Source of the DNA: Ruminiclostridium herbifermentans
Lineage (GTDB): Bacteria; Bacillota; Clostridia; Acetivibrionales; DSM-1351
Assembly: GCF_005473905.2 (NCBI RefSeq)
Contig: NZ_CP061336.1
Coordinates: 2,658,501-2,722,500, forward strand
Length of the DNA stretch: 64,000 nt
Reading direction: 5' to 3'
Within the stretch, counting starts at the first letter, position 1. Every line of letters starts with the position of its first letter. Below the pieces are notes generated by a model. The model searched no databases. It was given only the letters and a program-made list of their open reading frames with translations, and had not been told where the DNA came from. Positions 36,297-45,000 of this stretch are shown here, one piece after another. The translations under genes were made by a program, and so were the position numbers.

Positions 36297-36776
36297 ATGG
36301 ATAAATTAGTATATAAAAAAGTATCGGATTCTAAGACCGAGCAGATACAAATACTTATGCCCGAACACATAAATGGCTTTAACCGCCTCTTTGGAGGAAA
36401 GCTAATGGAATGGATTGATGTTGTTGCTGCAGTAGTAGCCAGAAGACATTCAGGCTGTAATGTAACTACTGCTTCAGTAGATAATCTGCAATTTAAAGCA
36501 GCAGCATATATAAACAGCACTATCTTTTTAAGCGGCCAAGTAACATATGTTGGTACTACCTCTATGGAAGTCCGTGTAACTACTTATGTCGAAAAGCTAA
36601 ACGGCGTAAGACAGATGATTAATAGAGCATATTTGGTTTTAGTAGCATTAGACGAAAATGATAATCCAGTTCGTGTTCCCGGTCTTATACTTGAAACAGA
36701 TGAAGAAAGACTTGAATGGGAAGCTGGTGAAAAGCGCAGAGAACTTAGAAAACAAAGAAGACTTGAAGCATACTAA
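36297..36776 (+). CDS. Acyl-CoA thioesterase (hotdog fold)
   Basis: 159 aa, with CTAAGGAGGTATAATTTA before the ATG. The hotdog fold of the YciA/BFIT group is recognisable by GFNRLFGGKLMEWIDVVAAVVARRH with its conserved Asp, followed by TTASVDNLQFKAAAYINSTI and VTYVGTTSMEVRVTTYVE. These cytosolic enzymes hydrolyse acyl-CoA esters. The C-terminal 25 residues are charged and helical (ERLEWEAGEKRRELRKQRR), as in many clostridial homologues. No operon partner. Confidence 0.88.
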   Translation: MDKLVYKKVSDSKTEQIQILMPEHINGFNRLFGGKLMEWIDVVAAVVARRHSGCNVTTASVDNLQFKAAAYINSTIFLSGQVTYVGTTSMEVRVTTYVEKLNGVRQMINRAYLVLVALDENDNPVRVPGLILETDEERLEWEAGEKRRELRKQRRLEAY

Positions 36777-37303
36777 CTCTTTACGTTTGCTTATGCTTGG
36801 TCTCTTTATCTTATAAAAAGTCTTGGTCAAGCTTTAAGCAATACTGAAAATATGTTAAATTATATGTTTAAACATAATTTAACTGTTAAATATATTGGTT
36901 TTCGGCTTAAGCCCAATAATGTACATTTCATTTAACAATTGAGGATTGCCTCCATATGCAATTATTATTAACACAACATTTCGCATATGAAATTTGCAGG
37001 CATTCCTCAATTTATTTAGTCAAACACAGCTTCGTCAAATAACTAAAATTTTTAACAAATTTTCTTTCAAAGAAACTTTCTGTATAAACAAATGCATCCT
37101 TAAAAACACATGATTTTATCATAACTATTTAGGAAATAATAGCATTTACATTTTTATAATTCTTATTCAATCAGTTCCCTTTATCTCATTTTCTATGATA
37201 TAAATGACAAAGGAATGTTATTAATTTTGTAAATCACATTATAATTAATAGTATTACCCAATTAAATCACATAAAGCTTGCGTAATAACACAATCATTCA
37301 TTA
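36777..37303. other. Convergent intergenic region, 527 bases
   Basis: It contains the terminator at 36937-37013 after the thioesterase gene. The rest, up to the CrcB stop, shows nothing recognisable. Confidence 0.5.
36937..37013 (+). terminator. Long hairpin after the thioesterase gene
   Basis: AATTGAGGATTGCCT pairs with AGGCATTCCTCAATT (one mismatch), with an inner GCATATG/CATATGC pairing. TTTATTTAG follows. Confidence 0.65.
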
Positions 37304-37684
37304 TTAAGAAATTATCACCCTTGCAAGAACCTTACCTAATACTACACCTGCTAAGCAAAATAAAATGCTTAAAACAACATTAAGAATTGCAAGAAATGTA
37401 TTTCCATTTTGATATAGGTTTATTGTCTCTAGACTAAAGGTTGAGAAAGTAGTAAACCCACCTAATATTCCTGTAGTTAAAAACAACAGTAATTTCTTAT
37501 TATTTGGATTTTGAACGGCTAATATTTCGACCAACAAACCTATCAAAAAAGAACCAAGTATATTAATTATAAGTGTAGAAACAGGAAAAGTACTAGTATT
37601 ATATCTATTAATTAATAATGAGAGCAAATATCTTGAGGCAGCGCCTATAAATCCTCCGCAGCCCACCACAAACGAATTTAGCAT
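37304..37684 (-). CDS. crcB: CrcB/Fluc fluoride channel
   Basis: 126 aa with four transmembrane helices. The signature is clear: GCGGFIGAASRYLLS at the start, LIINILGSFLIGLLVE in helix 2 with the conserved Asn, and GILGGFTTFSTFSLE in helix 3 with the Phe/Thr/Ser track of Fluc channels. It works as a dimer that exports fluoride across the cytoplasmic membrane. A single copy is present here; many Gram-positives have two adjacent copies. No fluoride riboswitch was recognised upstream. Confidence 0.92.
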   Translation of the reverse strand: MLNSFVVGCGGFIGAASRYLLSLLINRYNTSTFPVSTLIINILGSFLIGLLVEILAVQNPNNKKLLLFLTTGILGGFTTFSTFSLETINLYQNGNTFLAILNVVLSILFCLAGVVLGKVLARVIIS

Positions 37685-37962
37685 GTTGTAACTCCTTCTG
37701 TATTATTATAAAATATGCTTATTATTTTATTTTTTTGTGTATTTGGAATACAAATTAATTATTTTTTATTCTTATATTTATTTTAACTCTTTTACTTTAT
37801 CTCTTGTGCTTCTTAACAAAGATTGACCGTATAAATTATTATCTTCAAGCCCATTTTCAATCAAAAGTATATCTTATTCTGATTAAATGAGTATTACCAA
37901 ACTTCGCACATATGAATCTTGGTAAGGCAGAATCATTATTGGTTTATTATGGCTTATTGAAA

Positions 37963-38013
37963 AAACAACTCAAAAATATAGTTATTGCTTACATGTTGTA
38001 CTTTTCAGTCAAT
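37963..38013 (-). repeat. Dispersed hairpin element, copy 2
   Basis: Minus-strand ACTGAAAAGTACAACATGTA / AGCAATAACTATATTTTTGAGT aligns with the element at 23867. It lies about 280 bases upstream of crcB in the same orientation. Confidence 0.6.
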
Positions 38014-38131
38014 TATAACACAAGTAGTTTTCGCCAATGTGGGTGGTTTTTCTTATTTTCTTAAATGAGTTTTTGAGTTCATATGTGCCTTAAGCATTAT
38101 ATTCAATTGCAAAGGTCGATAATATTATTAT

Positions 38132-38170
38132 AAGCCGGCTTATAAGAAAAACACACTTATAAACCGGCTT
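38132..38170. terminator. Strong hairpin between cohesin gene and crcB
   Basis: AAGCCGGCTTATAAG pairs with CTTATAAACCGGCTT (one mismatch). It lies 115 bases past the cohesin-gene stop, with TTTTAATG on the plus side. Confidence 0.65.
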
Positions 38171-38285
38171 TTAATGTTTGATTAATAAAAAGGCTGACTA
38201 AATTATCATTATATGTAATTATATATTTTAAGTATTGAACTTTAAATAAGCAATTGAATTTAAGCATTTGATAAACTTCATATAT

Positions 38286-38915
38286 CTACTTAACTTTAAT
38301 AGTGCCATCAGTACGGGTTACATTGTCTATCTTCAGCATTTTACCATTTCCAACAGCTCCACCATCTGTAAATTGAATTTTGGTGTTTCCGCTTGAACCA
38401 ACTATTTTAAAAGTTATTGTTGCAAACGTACCATCTTTGTTAATTAGCTGATTTCCAACTGTGTCATCAAGAAATAATACGCTTATTTTACCATTCTTTT
38501 CATCGATGGAACTAGAAAAGTTTACTTTTGGATTAGAAATTATTTTTCCAGCTGTAATTGATTCTGCTTTAAGTACATTGGTATCATACTTTAAGTAAAA
38601 ATTACAAGTTCCTACATCACCAACTTTTGAAACATCTTTAAAGTTTACTGGAATAGAAACAGTACTTCCTTTTTTACCAGAAGCATCACCAACAGTTATA
38701 GACAGTGCAGGTGAATTAGATTTAACCTTTGCTGCGCTTTCTTGTGTACTAACTTTTCCACTTGAATTTGTGCCCAATTGTTCATTGGAAATAGTTTGTG
38801 ATGATTCATTAAGAACCTTCGCTGGCATTTGTATATCCATTGCAATTGGTGGAATCAGTATCAAGCTGAAAATTACTACAACCATCACTGCTACGGTCAA
38901 TACAATTCTTTTCAT
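38286..38915 (-). CDS. Membrane-anchored single-cohesin protein
   Basis: 209 aa from the ATG at 38915 (TATAGGGTGGTTATA upstream). One N-terminal transmembrane helix (residues about 3-25, VLTVAVMVVVIFSLILIPP) has no clear signal-peptidase site, so the protein probably stays anchored. A Ser/Gln-rich linker (30-70) leads to one type I cohesin (about 72-209): ALSITVGDASGKKGSTVSIP, GTCNFYLKYDTNVLKAESI and GTFATITFKIVGSSGNTKI. Cohesins bind dockerins, so this protein could hold dockerin enzymes at the cell surface. The architecture resembles the small membrane cohesin OrfX described in C. cellulolyticum. No scaffoldin gene is nearby. Confidence 0.88.
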   Translation of the reverse strand: MKRIVLTVAVMVVVIFSLILIPPIAMDIQMPAKVLNESSQTISNEQLGTNSSGKVSTQESAAKVKSNSPALSITVGDASGKKGSTVSIPVNFKDVSKVGDVGTCNFYLKYDTNVLKAESITAGKIISNPKVNFSSSIDEKNGKISVLFLDDTVGNQLINKDGTFATITFKIVGSSGNTKIQFTDGGAVGNGKMLKIDNVTRTDGTIKVK

Positions 38916-39371
38916 TATAACCACCCTATATAGTTTTTTCTCAATTTTTTCAAATGCAATCCTAAAATCCATGCACAATATTTCATGCAAGAAATCAAGG
39001 AAATATACATTCTTTGACAGAAATTGTATGAGGTCGACCAACTTTCTAAAAAATTGAGTTAATTAATTATACCATACTTTTTACTAAAAGTAACAGATTG
39101 TTTTTAAATATTACATGAATCTCCAAAGCCACCATGATATATAAAACAAAAAGCCAGACATATCTCTGACTTTTAGTTTTATGAAATAAGTTAGTCTTTT
39201 GTTAACAATCCATTGGTAAGTTTAACAAATAAAGGGGGTCTTCACCTATTATTTATAAAATCAATTTCTGACCGAGTTTCGCAAATAAATATATTACTAC
39301 TTAGTACTATTTCTCGCACTAATTATCTGTGTACATAAATTGTTGATTTAACAACCCATTTATATAGTTTT
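38916..39371. other. Intergenic stretch, 456 bases
   Basis: It contains a weak hairpin near 39149-39174 (AAAAGCCAGA/TCTGACTTTT) that may end the radical SAM transcript. At 39239-39316 there is a partial copy of the flank of the structured repeat (TCTTCACCTATTATTT; TATTACTACTTAGTACTATTTCT). Confidence 0.5.
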
Positions 39372-40622
39372 TCATTCAGTTGAATCATCATCTTGCCAAA
39401 CCCCTGTGTAAGGATTATATGCACATTCTACTGTGCTAGCATACCAGTCCTTGTTGCAATCATTTGACTGAGCAATAGGTCTGCAATCATAGCATGCATA
39501 TCGGTATTCACAATCCTTACATTTTTTCACGTCATCCTTTGTAGTATTCCAACACTTCTGAAGATCAGACCCGTTAAGTATCTCACTTAATGAAGAATCA
39601 AGTATATTCCCGCAAATTTCATTACGAGCAAATATACAAGGAAAAACATCTCCTGTTGAGCTCACTGCAATTTTCCCAGCTAGACAGCTATGGTATTTAT
39701 GTGCTTTCCAAAATTCCTCAGCACTTGTATAGAAAGGAGGTCTTATTTTAGGATTTTTGTATTTAGTAGGCAAAAGCTTCTCATCATCCCCTCTTCCAGT
39801 AGGACGAACAACATCTAGCTTAGTAGCGGGCAGGCCTAAATCTTCTAATAATTTCAATATATTATCAGCCTCATTTTCGTTTGTTTTCATAATAATTGAA
39901 GCAATACGAATAGGAATACCTGCATCTAAAATTTTTCTGACGGCACTCATTGTTTTATTAAAGCTGCCTGAATGTAGTGTTACTTGGTCATGTACCTCAG
40001 CATTATCAGCGTAAATGGTTGTTGCAATATTCACATTTTGCTGCTTAAAAAAATCTATACAAGATTGATCAATTAGAGTTGCATTTGTATATATTTCAAT
40101 AAACTCATATCCTTCTTCATTTGCCTTAATTACAAGTTCCCTCCACTTCGGATAAAGCAGCGGCTCTCCACCAATAAGCTGTATTGAGGTAGCCCCTTCT
40201 TTGCGAGCTTCACTAATTAAAGACATCCATCTCTCATGGGGTACCTTATCATCATTTCTGCAGGCATCACTAGAACTATAACAATGTAGGCATTTATTAT
40301 TGCACTTTGAAGTAAGTTCAAGCCATAAAAAAGACAGCCTCTGTTCTTCAGCTTCTGTATTCTTCATTGATTTATCTTCAGGTTTATTGATGTAGATTGC
40401 TCCTAGTCCTCTATATGTTAATTGATCTATAAATTCCAACACATTTTTATTTTCTGGCAGCTTTATATCAATTACCTCATCGATAGGTTCTCCTTGACAT
40501 TTCTCTAATAGCTGCAGCGCATCAGGATTAATTGAAAAAACCTTACCCGATTTAAAATCATAAATTGCACCTCTACAAGCTCCCTTTACCAATTGGCAAT
40601 GTGCATTCAGCCTATAATACAA
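39372..40622 (-). CDS. Radical SAM/SPASM peptide maturase-like protein
   Basis: 416 aa. The best start is the TTG at 40622, five bases after GGGGGGAG; an upstream TTG at 40637 lies inside that site. Residues 1-85 form a small domain (YYRLNAHCQLVKGACRGAIY, FSINPDALQLLEKC) like the N-terminal recognition region of RiPP maturases with SPASM domains. The radical SAM core has the cluster motif CNNKCLHC near residue 108 and IQLIGGEPLLYPKW near residue 145. The C-terminal SPASM region is Cys-rich: CLAGKIAVSSTGDVFPCIF, EICGN, CKDCEYRYACYDC and a final Cys, enough for two auxiliary iron-sulfur clusters. Such enzymes install thioether or other C-X links in ribosomal peptides. The Cys-Pro repeat peptide upstream on the same strand is its likely substrate. 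Confidence 0.88.
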   Translation of the reverse strand: MYYRLNAHCQLVKGACRGAIYDFKSGKVFSINPDALQLLEKCQGEPIDEVIDIKLPENKNVLEFIDQLTYRGLGAIYINKPEDKSMKNTEAEEQRLSFLWLELTSKCNNKCLHCYSSSDACRNDDKVPHERWMSLISEARKEGATSIQLIGGEPLLYPKWRELVIKANEEGYEFIEIYTNATLIDQSCIDFFKQQNVNIATTIYADNAEVHDQVTLHSGSFNKTMSAVRKILDAGIPIRIASIIMKTNENEADNILKLLEDLGLPATKLDVVRPTGRGDDEKLLPTKYKNPKIRPPFYTSAEEFWKAHKYHSCLAGKIAVSSTGDVFPCIFARNEICGNILDSSLSEILNGSDLQKCWNTTKDDVKKCKDCEYRYACYDCRPIAQSNDCNKDWYASTVECAYNPYTGVWQDDDSTE

Positions 40623-41104
40623 GTTATCTCCCCCCAATAATTATTTTGAGAGTGAACCTCCCCCTTTCACTCTCATTATTCTAAAAACTGAATCCTATGT
40701 TTATTACATGAAAACTTGAATCATTCATTTGCTTCTGAAAGTACACTATTTGTTAAATTTTAAAATCAACTTTCTCAATTGAAATTATAGGTGTCAGACC
40801 TTATCAAATGAGAATTTATATAACGGCTTAAAATTAAGTTAATGTATTTCTAATTATTTTAGGAACCTTGCAGGATAAAATTATAATACCAATTTACTAG
40901 TACTCTCACTTCAGCAACCAATTGCATTTTTGAAACTTTAAAGTGCACCATATAAGCACCAGCTATATTTTAGTTATTTTTATAACAGAACTTTATAATT
41001 TTCCTGCACAATAGTTCCATGTGCGAAAGTTCTTTTAAATTTGCTTCATAAAATCTGATGTATAGTATACATGCGTTTAAGCTGTGTACTATGTTAAATA
41101 TACT
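40623..41104. other. Gap between repeat peptide and radical SAM gene
   Basis: 482 bases. It holds copy 3 of the dispersed hairpin element (40931-40980). No gene-like frame; no strong terminator was recognised, so read-through from the peptide gene is possible. Confidence 0.5.
40931..40980 (+). repeat. Dispersed hairpin element, copy 3
   Basis: TGAAACTTTAAAGTGCACCA / TATAAGCACCAGCTATATTT / TAGTTATT aligns with 23863-23912 at most positions. The stem is weaker than in copy 1. Confidence 0.65.
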
Positions 41105-41590
41105 TTATGGAGCACAATTAGGCAGACACTGACTTGGAGGACATGGTCTGCATTGGCTTGGTGGACATGGCCTGCACTGGCTTGGCGGACATGGCCTACA
41201 TTGACTTGGAGGGCATGGTCTGCACTGGCTTGGCGGGCATGGCCTGCATTGGTTTGGCGGACATGGCCTACATTGGTTTGGCGGACATGGTCTGCATTGG
41301 CTTGGTGGACATGGCCTACATTGGTTTGGTGGACATGGTCTGCATTGGCTTGGTGGGCATGGCCTACATTGATTTGGTGGACACGGCCTGCATTGGCTTG
41401 GTGGACATGGTCTGCATTGCTGAGGAGAACAGCCTGGCAACGGTGGACAAGGAATAATTATAATTGGTTCACGAACATCGGATTCATCATAATAATCATC
41501 TTCCGAATAGGAATCTTCATATTCACCGTCATCACACCAATCTACAATTTCCGGTCTGTAAACTGGCCTCATGTCATCATTATCATACAT
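41105..41590 (-). CDS. Cys-Pro octad-repeat peptide, candidate RiPP precursor or coat protein
   Basis: 161 aa, with GGAGAGATGATT before the ATG. Residues 1-45 are acidic and Tyr/Asp-rich (VDWCDDGEYEDSYSEDDYYD), ending in REPIIIIPCPP. Residues 50-161 contain about twelve tandem copies of the octad QCRPCPPS or QCRPCPPN, ending QCLPNCAP, so nearly every fourth residue is Cys. There is no signal peptide. The DNA shows a 24-bp tandem repeat over about 41130-41435. A radical SAM/SPASM gene follows 480 bases downstream on the same strand, suggesting an acidic leader plus a repeated core that is modified. Alternatives are a spore-coat or metal-binding protein. The Trp-rich frames on the other strand are shadows. 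Confidence 0.75.
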   Translation of the reverse strand: MYDNDDMRPVYRPEIVDWCDDGEYEDSYSEDDYYDESDVREPIIIIPCPPLPGCSPQQCRPCPPSQCRPCPPNQCRPCPPSQCRPCPPNQCRPCPPSQCRPCPPNQCRPCPPNQCRPCPPSQCRPCPPSQCRPCPPSQCRPCPPSQCRPCPPSQCLPNCAP

Positions 41591-42066
41591 TAATCATCTC
41601 TCCAATCATACAAGATAAATATTATTTTATGTTACCCTATATCATATTCATGAGGCAGTTATGTAGTTACACATCAATGATTCGGTTCATAGTTCTGTAG
41701 TTTTAATTATCAGATTTTTATATGATTTTTATCTGCTTTCATTGATAAACCAGAAAAAGTTACCTTGGTCATTGGGCTTATAAAAACTAGAAATATTTCG
41801 TTCAGCATTGGTTAGTTTCTTTTCAGTTTGAAAAGGTTTGGATTTTAAAAGTCATAGATTTAAAAAGTCTTGGATTTGATAAGTCTTAGATTTAAAAAGT
41901 CTTAAAATTTAAAAATTTGGGGGTTGAAATAGTTTTGGTTAAGAAAAGTGTATCCCCCACTAACTTTTATTAATATAGATAGTTAAAAAACTGTAGGCTG
42001 CTGCGTTTTCACGCAGCAGCCTACAGTTTTAACGCCTGCTAAATAATTCGGCAAGCAGTTTTTTTA
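41591..42066. other. Intergenic stretch, 476 bases, with short tandem repeats
   Basis: Near 41845-41915 a 16-17-base AT-rich unit (AGATTTAAAAAGTCTTG) is repeated about four times imperfectly. The xylanase terminator lies at 41988-42029. Confidence 0.6.
41988..42029 (-). terminator. Perfect intrinsic terminator of the GH10 gene
   Basis: AAACTGTAGGCTGCTGCG pairs without mismatch with CGCAGCAGCCTACAGTTT around a 6-base loop, followed by a T-run on the minus strand. Confidence 0.93.
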
Positions 42067-45000
42067 TTAAATTAAGCCTGAGTTTTTCAAAATCTTATTA
42101 ATGATTGATGCTACCTCTCCACGGGTAATATTGCTTTGAGGTTCAATCATTTTTGTATTTGTACCAGATATTATATTATTCTTTATACAAGCAGCAATAG
42201 CCATCTTTGACCAGCTTGATACCTTGTTAGAATCCTTAAAACTGCTTAATATGTTGTTTAATTCATTTTCATTTAAATCAGTTTTTATTCCAGCAAGTTT
42301 CATAGCCTTTGCAACAATTACTAAAGCTTCTTGACGAGTAATTTTGCTGTTTGGTTTAAATGAATTGTCTGCATAGCCAGATACTAAACCATATTCATAA
42401 GCTATACTTATTGAATCATAGTATGCAGAAGCTTTTGTCACATCAATGAAGCTATCCACTCCTGCACCACTTCTATATAGACCTAAAGCCTTTACAACTG
42501 AGTCAACAAACTCGCCTCTGTTAATACTTAAATTAGGTTCAAATTTATCACCCACAGTACCGCTCAAAATAAGTCTTGAAGTAACTACATTTACTGCATC
42601 CTTTGACCAATGCTTCTCTACATCACTGTAAGCTTTGTTATTAGCAATTACAGCATATGTACTATTTGTCATGCTCTTTATCTTAGCATAATACTTACCA
42701 TCAATATATACTATTGAGGTTGGAATATGAGAGAAGCTACCATCTGTATTAATTATAACAGCTGTAGAAATTTCTTTTGGGTTAATATCATCAGGAATTG
42801 CTATCAATCTCTCAATAAAGCTGTCAAATTTTGATACATCAATAGTCTTATCTCCATTAGTCACTGTAATTTCAAACTCTATAGGCTTTGCCACAAGCTT
42901 ATACTTATTCTTTTTAGCATTCTCTTCGGCTAAAGCAATTTTCTCATCAGATGACTCTGCGATTTTAATACTTATAGTTATGTCCTTTAAATCTGAACCC
43001 AACGCTAACGCTATTTTTTCAATGTCAATTTTTGAAGCAGGAAGAATGTAGGTTCCATTTTCAGTATTAATTTGCAGTACAGCATTTTTTGTTTTCAGTT
43101 CTTTGAAGGTTACACCTTCAAACCTGCCTTCAACAATATTAGAACCATTTTTAACATCAATAGTAATAGTCAAAATATTGTCTTTGAGAATTTTACTAAT
43201 TTCATCTTCTATTATCTCAAGTATAGTATGTTTTTTGCCTTTTATAACTTCTGATATTATTTTTGCAAATTTATCATTCTTGCCATTGATTTTAATTTTA
43301 TCATCATTTGGTGTCGTGCCAGTGCCAGAACCGGAGCCTGAGTTAGAACCTGAACCAGAACCATTGTCAGTATTTGAGCCTTTTGTTGACACTAATTTTA
43401 CAACACCTATTTTAACCAAACTAGACCAGCTATTACCTGAAATATCATTCCAAATAGCAACACTGTCTCTTATACCATTGCTGTTATCTGAATTATTAAC
43501 TTGTAGGTCAAAACCAATAACAGTTCCTTCTTTAGCATCAATCTTATCTAAGTCAATAGCAGCTTCTACAATATAACCTGTTTCAGTAACAATTGCTGCT
43601 GATGTAAGAGCGCTTCCTCCAGGGTTACTTCCAAAGCTCTGCTCATTGTCAAAATTAATTCTATATTGACCGTCATCATCACCATAAATGTCAGTCTTAT
43701 CATTTTTTTGGTCAACAAATATTTCAATAGAATCCTGCTGGTATGTATCCTTGCTTTCTTTATGCAAGCTGCCGTCAGTAACTACAGCATATACATAAAG
43801 CTTGTTTTCATCCCACATAGTTCTTGCTACAGCAGTTGCTCCTGATGTTCCAGTTATAAATTTATTAACACTAATCTCATTAGCATTATCCCATATTTTA
43901 TCCTTAGTACCATCTATTGTAGGTGTACCTTTTATAGCTTCAGTTGCACTAACGGCTTCACTGAGAGTTAATTTTCCAATATTGGCTTTGCTTGTGTCCT
44001 GATTATTTGTTATATCATTCCATGAAACCATTTTTCCATTTCCATCAACAAAGCGAATATCAAAAGAAACTTTTTCGTCTAAAACAACAGTCGAAGTTAA
44101 TGGGATTTTTGCTTCAAGAATATAACCTTTTTCAGTCTCAACTGTTTTAAAATTACTATTTGAGTTTTTGCGTTCAAAGGTTGTTTTTGTATCATTTACA
44201 AATACATCTATTGAACCTGACTTATTAGTAGAAGCATCTGTTACCTCTGCAAATACATATAGATTGTTTTCATCCCAACGTACTCTAAATGAACCTATAT
44301 AGCCATTATCACCTTGCACTGAAATTGGCGCATTTGATTCCCAAAGAAGTTCGCTATTTCCATCAATCTTAGGTGTTCCTTTAGGTGTTGATAAATTCTT
44401 TATTAAAATTGGCAGATTTGCAGAATATTCTTTATACTCTGGATTTGCCAAAACAACACCCCAGTATGCATATTTCGCTTGTTGATTTGTGTCAAAAAGA
44501 AGCGGTTTCTCCAGTCTTGTTATTGGGAAAGTAGATAACCATGTATTAGCATCAGAAATTCCCCATATAGCAACACTGCTTATGCAATCTTTTTTCTTAT
44601 CTATGTCTAAAAGTCCTTCAAATAGCTGCTTGTAACGATATCCTTGTTCTAGAAGTACTTCTTCCGGAACATCCTTATTAGCTGTTGACTTAGCGAAATC
44701 ACTTACACTGTCATCATAGTTACTTACATCAAGTTCAGTAACCTGATTGTCAAGACCTGCATCTGCAAATTTCTCAATAGAAGCGATAATAGAACTTACA
44801 GATGGAGAAGTACGGCCTATATGGCACTGATGACCCACACCATCAATCAGAGGTTCATCTTTATTTATCTCTTGTACAAGATTATATAAGAAATCACGTT
44901 TTGAAGGTTGTTCTGTATTGTAATCATTAATATAAAGCTTACCAGTATAGCCTTTTGCATATAATTCATCCTTTGCAGTTTTAAAGGCTACCTTGATATA

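Noticed and set aside
37685-37960. Fluoride riboswitch ahead of crcB
   Set aside because: The expected GGxGATGGxxxxCGCC-type start and CTGAT block were not found on the minus strand.
41084-41593. Trp/Leu-rich plus-strand open frames opposite the Cys-Pro peptide
   Set aside because: They are the antisense reading of the 24-bp repeat. The minus frame has the ribosome site, a sensible N-terminus and the radical SAM neighbour.
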